Shown here: piece after piece, positions 6,310 through 11,615 of the stretch
Layout: every line of letters begins with the position of its first letter
Position numbering within the stretch: position 1 is the first letter of the stretch
Assembly (NCBI GenBank): GCA_030834765.1
Contig: JAUQXG010000256.1
Span: 1 to 11,615, forward strand
DNA from: Lutispora sp.
Lineage (GTDB): Bacteria; Bacillota; Clostridia; Lutisporales; Lutisporaceae
DNA: 11,615 bases
Direction of reading: 5' to 3'
Notes under the pieces: generated by a model
The model's input: the letters and a program-made list of their open reading frames with translations, nothing else
Databases searched by the model: none
What the model was told of the DNA's origin: nothing
Program-made: the position numbers and the translations under genes

Positions 6310-8256
6310 TTACCTGATTCTCTTTTCTTTCGTATCATTCAAAAGTCCACCTGCTAGGATAATTGCTTTTTCTCTTTGACTAAGTTCAAGCTTTACAATG
6401 ACTTCTCTATTTTTTGTTTTGTTTATCGCTTTTATTAGATCTCCATTTGTTATCTGTTCTCTTATATTCTCAATCATAATCATATCATAAACATCTATAT
6501 ACTCATAGTCCTCGGCATAAGCGAAAACAAATGGTATGATTCCAGTGTTAATCAGATTAGATCGGTGTATTCTTGCAAAAGATATTGCCAAAACAGCTTT
6601 GATTCCTAAATATAATGGAACTAATGCTGCATGCTCCCTGCTAGACCCCTGTCCATAATTTCTTCCGCCAATTATGATGCCTGAGGCTGAATCTTTGGCT
6701 CTTTTTGCAAATTCAGGATCTACGTTTTTATAACAGTGCTTAGAAAGCTCCGGTATATTGGAACGCAAAGGAAGAAGATCTGCCCCTGATGGCACAATAT
6801 GATCCGTCGTAATATGATCTCCTGTCTTTAATACAACAGATGTTTCCAAATCTTCATCAAGCCTTTGTCCTATTGGAAATTCTTTGATATTAGGTCCTTT
6901 GATGATTTCTGCTTCTTCTCCTTCATGATTCAATGATGGATATATAAATAGGCTGTCATTTACTTGGAAGGATTCTAGGGAGTCCATAAAAGCATCCTCA
7001 TCTATATGATGGTTCAAATATCCATCTATCGCTGTACAGGCTGCAGTTTCTGGACTTACCAAGTATACTCCTGCTGATTTGGTACCACATCGGCCTTCAA
7101 AGTTTCTATTAAAGGTTCTTACAGATATTCCTTTTGTTTCTGGTGCCTGCCCCATGCCGATACATGGTCCACAGCCACATTCTAATATTCTAGCCCCTGC
7201 ATCAAGGAAAATATTTAAAGCACCATTTCTTGCTATTGCAGATAAAACCTGCTTTGAGCCGGGAGAAATCACAAGGCTTACATCTGGATGAACTCTTTTG
7301 TTTTCCAGTAGGCGCGCCGCCTTCATCAAATCTGTATAAGAAGAGTTTGTACAGCTGCCTATTGCCACTTGATGAACCTTAATTTCTTTTTTTGCAGTTC
7401 CTGCATAAACTGCATCTTTTACAGCTATGACATTGTCCGGACTGTGAGGTAAAGCTACCATAGGCTCTATGAGTTCAAGGTCTATGTTTATTATTTCTGA
7501 ATAAACCGCATCCTTATCTGCTTCTAAAGGAATATAATCCTTTTCTCTGCCTTGCTGCTTTAAAAACTCTAGTGTTCTTTCATCACTGGGGAAAACCGAG
7601 GTGGTAGCTCCAAGCTCCGCTCCCATATTAGCTATGGTTCCTCTATCTGTAACAGATAAAGATTTCAGCCCTTCACCAGAATACTCAAATATTTTTCCTA
7701 CTCCACCTTTTACCGTGAGTAGCTTTAATATATATAATATCACGTCCTTTGCCGATACCCATGGACGGAGCTTCCCTGAAAATCTTATATTGATGATATC
7801 AGGCATGGTCAAATAATAAGGTCCTCCTCCCATAGCTACAGCTACATCCATACCTCCAGCTCCTATAGCCACCATTCCCAATCCCCCACAGGTTGGCGTA
7901 TGACTATCAGAGCCTAACAAGGTTTTTCCCGGTCTTGCAAATCTTTCTAAATGAAGCTGATGGCATATTCCGTTGCCTGGCTTTGAGAATATGGCACCAA
8001 ACTTATTTGCTGCTGTCTGTATAAATCTGTGATCATCTGCATTTTCATAGCTTTGTTGCAGCATGTTGTGATCTACATAGGATACAGAAAGCTCTGTACA
8101 GACTTTTTTCAATCCCATGGCTTCAAATTCAAGATAAGCCATTGTTCCTGTAGAATCCTGGGTAAGTGTCTGGTCTATTTTAATTCCTATTTCTTCCCCT
8201 GCCATAAGCTTTCCACTTATCAAATGCGCTGATAAAATCTTCTCTGTTATATTCAA
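6310..8256 (-). CDS. acn: Aconitate hydratase, Aquifex-type
   Basis: Aconitase interconverts citrate and isocitrate with a [4Fe-4S] cluster. The 648-residue length matches the shorter Aquifex-type aconitases rather than the roughly 900-residue AcnA. The cluster cysteines are Cys302 (GSCTNSS), Cys362 and Cys365 (CGCGPCIGMGQ). GSDSHTPTCGGLGMVAIGAGG (115-135) and GRNYGQGSSREHAAL (531-545, catalytic Ser539) are standard active-site segments, the latter in the swivelling C-terminal domain. The start is a TTG at 8256: AGAGGTGA at 8268-8261 lies 4 nt upstream, and translation from it gives MNITEKIL as in the family. The gene begins 15 nt after the preceding synthase and ends 33 nt before icd, so the three are co-transcribed. 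Homoaconitase is possible in principle, but the neighbouring isocitrate-type dehydrogenase argues for aconitase. Confidence 0.92.
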   Translation of the reverse strand: MNITEKILSAHLISGKLMAGEEIGIKIDQTLTQDSTGTMAYLEFEAMGLKKVCTELSVSYVDHNMLQQSYENADDHRFIQTAANKFGAIFSKPGNGICHQLHLERFARPGKTLLGSDSHTPTCGGLGMVAIGAGGMDVAVAMGGGPYYLTMPDIINIRFSGKLRPWVSAKDVILYILKLLTVKGGVGKIFEYSGEGLKSLSVTDRGTIANMGAELGATTSVFPSDERTLEFLKQQGREKDYIPLEADKDAVYSEIINIDLELIEPMVALPHSPDNVIAVKDAVYAGTAKKEIKVHQVAIGSCTNSSYTDLMKAARLLENKRVHPDVSLVISPGSKQVLSAIARNGALNIFLDAGARILECGCGPCIGMGQAPETKGISVRTFNRNFEGRCGTKSAGVYLVSPETAACTAIDGYLNHHIDEDAFMDSLESFQVNDSLFIYPSLNHEGEEAEIIKGPNIKEFPIGQRLDEDLETSVVLKTGDHITTDHIVPSGADLLPLRSNIPELSKHCYKNVDPEFAKRAKDSASGIIIGGRNYGQGSSREHAALVPLYLGIKAVLAISFARIHRSNLINTGIIPFVFAYAEDYEYIDVYDMIMIENIREQITNGDLIKAINKTKNREVIVKLELSQREKAIILAGGLLNDTKEKRIR

Positions 8257-8260
8257 CTTT

Positions 8261-8268
8261 TCACCTCT
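8261..8268 (-). promoter_or_regulatory. Ribosome binding site for the aconitase TTG start
   Basis: AGAGGTGA reads on the minus strand just before AAAG and the TTG start. It sits inside the 15-nt gap after the stop codon of the preceding synthase, so the non-ATG start is well supported and translation may be coupled. Confidence 0.7.
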
Positions 8269-8271
8269 TTT

Positions 8272-9417
8272 CTATGCTTCTCTTTTCAAAAGACCATTTT
8301 CTCTCAAGCATTCGTTATAAATATATATCAATTCTCTATCATTTAGCGTTCTTTTTAGCTCTATGGCTGCTGTCCTCACCTTTGAAAGCACAATTTCAGC
8401 CACATCATGATCTATTTCATAGCCTTTGTCCTGAAGATTTTTTATGATTGCTGCAGTCCCTGAATGTTTGCCAATGACGATTTTTCTTTCAAGTCCTACT
8501 TCTGATGGTTCAAACACCTCATAGGTTTTTGGATATTTTAATGCACCGTCTGCATGTATTCCTGATTCATGAGCAAAAATATTATCCCCTACAATAGCCT
8601 TCCAAGTTGGCAACTTTCTTCCTGATGCATTTGCTACATAATAGGAAAGTTCACGGAGTTTCTTGGGGTCTTGGCTTATTTCTTTGCCTAACACATGCTT
8701 AAGCCCCATGATTACTTCCTCAAGGGCTGCATTTCCTGCTCTCTCTCCAAGTCCATTGACTGTAGCTCCCACATATTCTGCCCCGCCTAAAACCCCTGCT
8801 ATGGCATTGGCTGTTGCCATTCCAAAATCATTATGGGTATGCATTTCTATATCAATATCTACATTTTTCTTTATTGCTGCTATGGTATTCATGATCTTAA
8901 ATGGGTCCATGATACCTACTGTATCACAATACCTGATTCTATCAGCGCCGGCTGCCTTGGCAGTTTTGGCAAACTCAACCATAAATTCCATATCCGTTCT
9001 GGATGCATCTTCTGCATTTACCGAGATATATACGCCTTCTTGTTTTGCAAAATTCACAGCTTTCACCATGTTTTCAAGGACTCGCTCCCTTGTTGTTTTC
9101 AACTTGTGTTGTATGTGAATATCCGAGGTAGAGATGGATATTGCAACTGCGTTTACTCCGCATTTTAGGGATGCTTCAATATCCTTTATCACCGCTCTGT
9201 TCCAGCCGATGATATCAGCTTTTAACCCTAGCTTGGCAATTGCCTTCACCGCTTCAAACTCATCTCCGCCCATGATTGGTATTCCTGCTTCTATTTGGTC
9301 TACACCTAATTCATCCAGCATTTTAGCAATTTGTATTTTTTCTTTATTTGCAAATACTACTCCCGCAGTTTGCTCTCCATCTCTTAAGGTTACATCTACT
9401 ATTTTGATATCTCCCAT
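8272..9417 (-). CDS. Homocitrate synthase (NifV)-family acyltransferase, probable Re-citrate synthase
   Basis: The family condenses acetyl-CoA with a 2-oxo acid: homocitrate synthase uses 2-oxoglutarate and Re-citrate synthase uses oxaloacetate. The 381-residue protein is a DRE-TIM metallolyase. The barrel begins IVDVTLRDGEQTAGV (6-20; Arg12 and metal-ligand Asp13), has EDASRTD (136-142), the HxH metal pair His193/His195 in EMHTHNDFG, and NGLGERAGNAALEEV (221-235). HESGIHADG (283-291) follows, with a short C-terminal helical part and no leucine-type regulatory domain, so it is not LeuA. Sequence resembles NifV most. The operon then runs to aconitase and an isocitrate-type dehydrogenase, so a citrate product fits best; I recall C. 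acetobutylicum having the same order (CAC0970-0972) with gene one assigned Re-citrate synthase. The ATG at 9417 has GGAAGGAG at 9432-9425, 7 nt upstream. Substrate is inferred, not shown. Confidence 0.85.
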   Translation of the reverse strand: MGDIKIVDVTLRDGEQTAGVVFANKEKIQIAKMLDELGVDQIEAGIPIMGGDEFEAVKAIAKLGLKADIIGWNRAVIKDIEASLKCGVNAVAISISTSDIHIQHKLKTTRERVLENMVKAVNFAKQEGVYISVNAEDASRTDMEFMVEFAKTAKAAGADRIRYCDTVGIMDPFKIMNTIAAIKKNVDIDIEMHTHNDFGMATANAIAGVLGGAEYVGATVNGLGERAGNAALEEVIMGLKHVLGKEISQDPKKLRELSYYVANASGRKLPTWKAIVGDNIFAHESGIHADGALKYPKTYEVFEPSEVGLERKIVIGKHSGTAAIIKNLQDKGYEIDHDVAEIVLSKVRTAAIELKRTLNDRELIYIYNECLRENGLLKREA

Positions 9418-9592
9418 TGCAATACTCCTTCCACTATTATAAAAGAATATTCTATTCTAAATCCTCTGCCGAAATGGCAGAGGTATCAAATAGGAATTTC
9501 TAAAGTGTCCATAGGACACTATGAAACATTTGTGTGGCATTTTGCCACAGTCGTTATAAACTCATTTCGCATTTCTGTATATCTGTATTATT
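9418..9592 (-). promoter_or_regulatory. Structured 5' leader of the citrate-pathway operon, three tandem hairpins
   Basis: About 175 nt separate the predicted transcription start from the first ATG. In transcript order the leader holds three perfect stem-loops: 9549-9533 (7 bp, 3-nt loop), 9520-9504 (7 bp, 3-nt loop) and 9483-9463 (8 bp, 5-nt loop). They are spaced by 12 and 20 nt. None is followed by a U-run, so they are not simple terminators. I do not recognise a known riboswitch or T-box. A ten-base palindrome, AGAATATTCT, lies just before the ribosome binding site. Confidence 0.6.
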
Positions 9593-9607
9593 GTATACAA
9601 TTATACA
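9584..9607. promoter_or_regulatory. Palindromic operator over the -10 box, probable GntR (FCD) binding site
   Basis: A 24-bp inverted repeat is centred between 9595 and 9596, with 11 of 12 base pairs matching; only 9589/9602 fails. Its core ATTGTATACAAT (9590-9601) is a perfect palindrome and resembles the TNGTNNACNA-type sites used by FadR-subfamily GntR regulators. TGTAT half-sites at 9576, 9584 and 9592, and the inverted ATACA at 9595 and 9603, are all phased by 8 bp. The site overlaps the -10 box and start point, so binding should repress. The FCD GntR encoded last in the operon is the natural candidate. Confidence 0.65.
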
Positions 9608-9628
9608 AAGTAGTTTTGCAATAGTCAA
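9600..9628 (-). promoter_or_regulatory. Strong sigma-A promoter of the citrate-pathway operon
   Basis: On the minus strand TTGACT (9628-9623) and TATAAT (9605-9600) are separated by exactly 17 nt, a match of 11 out of 12 to the vegetative consensus. This is the best promoter in the window. It would start transcription near 9593 and serve the synthase, aconitase, isocitrate dehydrogenase and gntR genes. Confidence 0.8.
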
Positions 9629-9681
9629 TACATTTCTATAATATTTATACATTTTTTCGCCTCTAATTTATGGAATTATAT

Positions 9682-9711
9682 AAAAAAATAAAACCCAAAT
9701 CGGGTCTTATT
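9682..9711 (-). terminator. Rho-independent terminator of the tsaD-radical SAM unit
   Basis: On the minus strand AATAAGACCC (9711-9702) pairs with GGGTTTTATT (9696-9687) through 10 bp including one G-U, around a 5-nt loop, and runs into a T-tract at 9688-9682. It lies about 85 nt after the radical SAM stop codon and before the next operon's promoter, so the two units are transcribed separately. Confidence 0.75.
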
Positions 9712-9794
9712 GCAAAATCATATCATATTATTCATTTTATCGATATTTTTATAACAATTATGCAGCTTCCCTCAGAGCTTCATTCATTAGCCAT

Positions 9795-11114
9795 TTATAT
9801 TATATCTATTTTTATACACTTATCAGTATATATATCCATATAATTTTCTCCAAAAAGATCTCTGCCATTTTCATCAAACATAACTGAAGGCAAAATAGCC
9901 ACATCAGGCTTTTCCGCTAAGATGTCCAATTGATCCACAATATCTTGTACTGTTAAAAGGCCTGCACATAGGATATTGCCGCCAAAAGTTTTGTTTTTTA
10001 CCTTTTGTATCTCAACATCATAAGCTGATCCTATGGCGCTTCTTATTATCTCATAAGCAAGCTCCGACGTAAGTATGATGCACTTCTGATCTTTATATTT
10101 ATTGATCGTCCTTTTTATACTGGAAACAGCACGAGGATGTATATCATAATTTAACACTAAACCTGATGAGGTCTTTTTTCCTTTTCTGATAGTCCCTATA
10201 TACTCCTCACCTTCCCTATGATAGGTTATATCCGGATTGCCAGCTGCGTATATTTTGTTAAATGCATCTACTCTGGATAGCACTGCTTCTCCATTTACTG
10301 TCATGATTACATCTCCGCTTTTCAGACCAGCTTCAAACCCAGGAGAATCTTTTATAACACCTTCTACAACAGCATTCAGATCTTTTATTAAAGGAGGTTC
10401 TATTGTGATTGGAATATCTATATGTTTTCTTATTTTTTCTCCAAATGCATTTAGTTCATAGATTATATTTTCAGGAGGTACTTCCCCTGTGGTGTATTTT
10501 GTATAGCCTGGCATAAATATTCGTATGGTTATAGCATTTTGTTGGGCTAGAAATAAAGCTGTCGCCTCAATATCCTCCCAGCCTACTAAGTGAGGCATGG
10601 CTACGATGCTTCCATTATAATGTATCTTATATTTATTCAATAGCTTAATAGCATCGATGGCTTCTTCTAAGGCTCTGCCTCTATATATGATTTTTCTGCC
10701 TTCTATCGTGGAGCTGTTTAAAGAAACATTTAATTCAATATTTCCAAAGGATTTCATATCTATGATCATCGCTTCTGTTAACGGTACTGCACTTGTGGTA
10801 ATTTTTATTTTGGTTTTATCATGCTTTTTTCTTATTTTTCTTAATATATTCATGATATCTTTATGAAGAAAAGGCTCTCCTTCACAAATCCTTGTTGCAG
10901 ATTCTCCTATGACAATATCTTTATTGGAGTCTAAAAACTCTATTAAAGTATCTGCTTCTTCCTCATTTATATCCTCCACATAAAAAGCTTCTACCTTAGG
11001 CGGGTTTTGGTGATGGCTGCAAAAAACACAAGAGGTGGCGCATCTTGTGCTTATGATTAAAATATTATAGCTGCTGGCAACTTGAAGCAGCATTTGCATG
11101 GTTGCCTTTTTCAT
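9795..11114 (-). CDS. Radical SAM protein with PDZ and DUF512-like C-terminal domains, function unknown
   Basis: This 439-residue protein combines three parts. An N-terminal radical SAM domain (about 15-240) has the cluster motif Cys25-x3-Cys29-x2-Cys32 ([10 protein letters not shown]), a CEGEP segment at 77-81 in the place of the usual GGEP, and strands such as [14 protein letters not shown] domain (about 245-312) reads [28 protein letters not shown]. The C-terminal part (about 340-425) ends with [19 protein letters not shown] and ILPSVMF, which resemble the C-terminal motif of the clostridial PDZ/DUF512 radical SAM-like proteins, though there the PDZ comes first. No signal peptide or membrane segment is seen, so it should be cytoplasmic. 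Its ATG overlaps the tsaD stop as ATGA, indicating translational coupling. Reaction and substrate are unknown; a link to tRNA modification or translation is only suggested by tsaD. Confidence 0.8.
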   Translation of the reverse strand: MKKATMQMLLQVASSYNILIISTRCATSCVFCSHHQNPPKVEAFYVEDINEEEADTLIEFLDSNKDIVIGESATRICEGEPFLHKDIMNILRKIRKKHDKTKIKITTSAVPLTEAMIIDMKSFGNIELNVSLNSSTIEGRKIIYRGRALEEAIDAIKLLNKYKIHYNGSIVAMPHLVGWEDIEATALFLAQQNAITIRIFMPGYTKYTTGEVPPENIIYELNAFGEKIRKHIDIPITIEPPLIKDLNAVVEGVIKDSPGFEAGLKSGDVIMTVNGEAVLSRVDAFNKIYAAGNPDITYHREGEEYIGTIRKGKKTSSGLVLNYDIHPRAVSSIKRTINKYKDQKCIILTSELAYEIIRSAIGSAYDVEIQKVKNKTFGGNILCAGLLTVQDIVDQLDILAEKPDVAILPSVMFDENGRDLFGENYMDIYTDKCIKIDII

Positions 11115-11615
11115 ATAGATAAATTAGGCATAGCATTTAAGGTATAGTCTGATACCTCTCCCCTTATATATTGATAATATGCTGCACAGCCTATCATCGC
11201 TGCATTATCTGTACAAAGTACCGGGGATGGATAAATAACTTTGAGTCCTTTGCTTTCCCCTTTTTCTTTTAAAACCTCTCTTAATCTGCTATTGGATGCC
11301 ACGCCTCCAGCCAAAGCAGCATATTTCGATTTCTTTTCTAAAGCTGCTGACACAAGCTTATCTGATAATACTGCAACCACAGATTCTTGGAAGCTGGCCG
11401 CAATATCGGCAGCGTTGATTGGTTCATCCTTCATCTTGGCTGAGTTTAAATAATTCAATACCGATGATTTTATGCCACTAAAGCTAAAATCGTAAGTTCC
11501 TTGAAGATAAGCTCTAGGAAAATCTATAGCCGCTCTGTTGCCTTCTCTTGCCAGTTTATCAACCAACGGACCTCCCGGATAGCCCAGTCCTATGGCTCTA
11601 GCCACTTTATCAAAG
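11111..11615 (-). CDS. tsaD: tRNA N6-adenosine threonylcarbamoyltransferase TsaD, C-terminal half
   Basis: TsaD transfers the threonylcarbamoyl group from TC-AMP to A37 of ANN-decoding tRNAs, working with TsaB and TsaE in bacteria. The visible 167 residues are the C-terminal half of a protein of about 340; the start lies beyond the window edge. Family segments in order are [16 protein letters not shown], the [14 protein letters not shown] strand-helix, [10 protein letters not shown], and [12 protein letters not shown], which carries the Asp that helps bind the active-site metal. The C terminus looks complete, ending NAMPNLSI at a TGA stop that overlaps the start of the radical SAM gene by 4 nt. 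An apparent start at GTG 11605 is an internal valine codon, because the frame stays open and homologous to the edge. Confidence 0.96.
   Translation of the reverse strand, partial: FDKVARAIGLGYPGGPLVDKLAREGNRAAIDFPRAYLQGTYDFSFSGIKSSVLNYLNSAKMKDEPINAADIAASFQESVVAVLSDKLVSAALEKKSKYAALAGGVASNSRLREVLKEKGESKGLKVIYPSPVLCTDNAAMIGCAAYYQYIRGEVSDYTLNAMPNLSI

Noticed and set aside
8272..9417. 2-isopropylmalate synthase (LeuA)
   Set aside because: The protein is short, lacks the leucine-binding regulatory domain, resembles NifV more closely, and has no leuB/leuC/leuD neighbours of leucine type.
8663..9442. Several plus-strand open frames of 100-150 codons opposite the synthase gene
   Set aside because: They are shadows of a strongly conserved minus-strand enzyme and resemble no known protein.
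9463..9549. The leader hairpins as rho-independent terminators or an attenuator
   Set aside because: None of the three stems is followed by a U-tract on the coding strand.
9517..9570. Possible leader peptide MRNEFITTVAKCHTNVS in the operon leader
   Set aside because: No ribosome binding site precedes its ATG, it has no run of regulatory codons, and no terminator/antiterminator pair follows it.

Overview
The window is AT-rich, gene-dense DNA from a low-GC Gram-positive anaerobe, most likely a member of the Clostridia. Evidence for this is strong AGGAG-type ribosome binding sites, TTG starts, a Rex redox repressor, a sodium-pump decarboxylase subunit, and a citrate-to-2-oxoglutarate operon whose first enzyme is of the homocitrate/Re-citrate synthase family. 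Genus cannot be fixed from the sequence alone.

Layout. (1) 1-248, minus: the N-terminal part of a membrane beta subunit of a Na+-translocating decarboxylase, cut by the window edge. (2) 249-610: AT-rich divergent promoter region. (3) 611-1669, plus: a CAX-type Ca2+/H+ antiporter. (4) 1698-1750: a bidirectional terminator shared with rex. (5) 1748-2401, minus: rex, with a Rex-like operator in its own promoter. (6) 2648-4579, plus: a YdiF-type ABC-F ATPase, ending in a second shared terminator. (7) 9417 down to 4618, minus: a four-gene operon of NifV/Re-citrate-synthase-like enzyme, Aquifex-type aconitase, NAD-type isocitrate dehydrogenase and a FadR-type (FCD) GntR regulator. (8) 9418-9794: the operon's promoter, a near-perfect 24-bp palindromic operator over its -10 box, a leader with three perfect hairpins, and the terminator of the preceding unit. 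(9) 11615 down to 9795, minus: the C-terminal half of tsaD, with a 4-nt overlap into a radical SAM-PDZ-DUF512-like fusion protein.

How the genes fit together. The central operon converts oxaloacetate plus acetyl-CoA through citrate and isocitrate to 2-oxoglutarate, the oxidative half of the TCA cycle used for glutamate synthesis in anaerobes. The dehydrogenase keeps the Ser-x-Asn-x-x-x-Arg isocitrate motif and an NAD-type Asp, which argues for citrate rather than homocitrate chemistry. The GntR protein at the end of the operon probably controls it through the palindrome at 9584-9607. Rex, tsaD and the ABC-F gene recall a neighbourhood seen in Bacillus subtilis (tsaD, ydiF, moaC, rex), here separated by the metabolic operon.

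No CRISPR array, insertion sequence, phage gene, tRNA or rRNA was seen. The most interesting unexplained items are the three-hairpin leader, the nested operator with 8-bp-phased half-sites, and the radical SAM-PDZ-DUF512-like protein coupled to tsaD.
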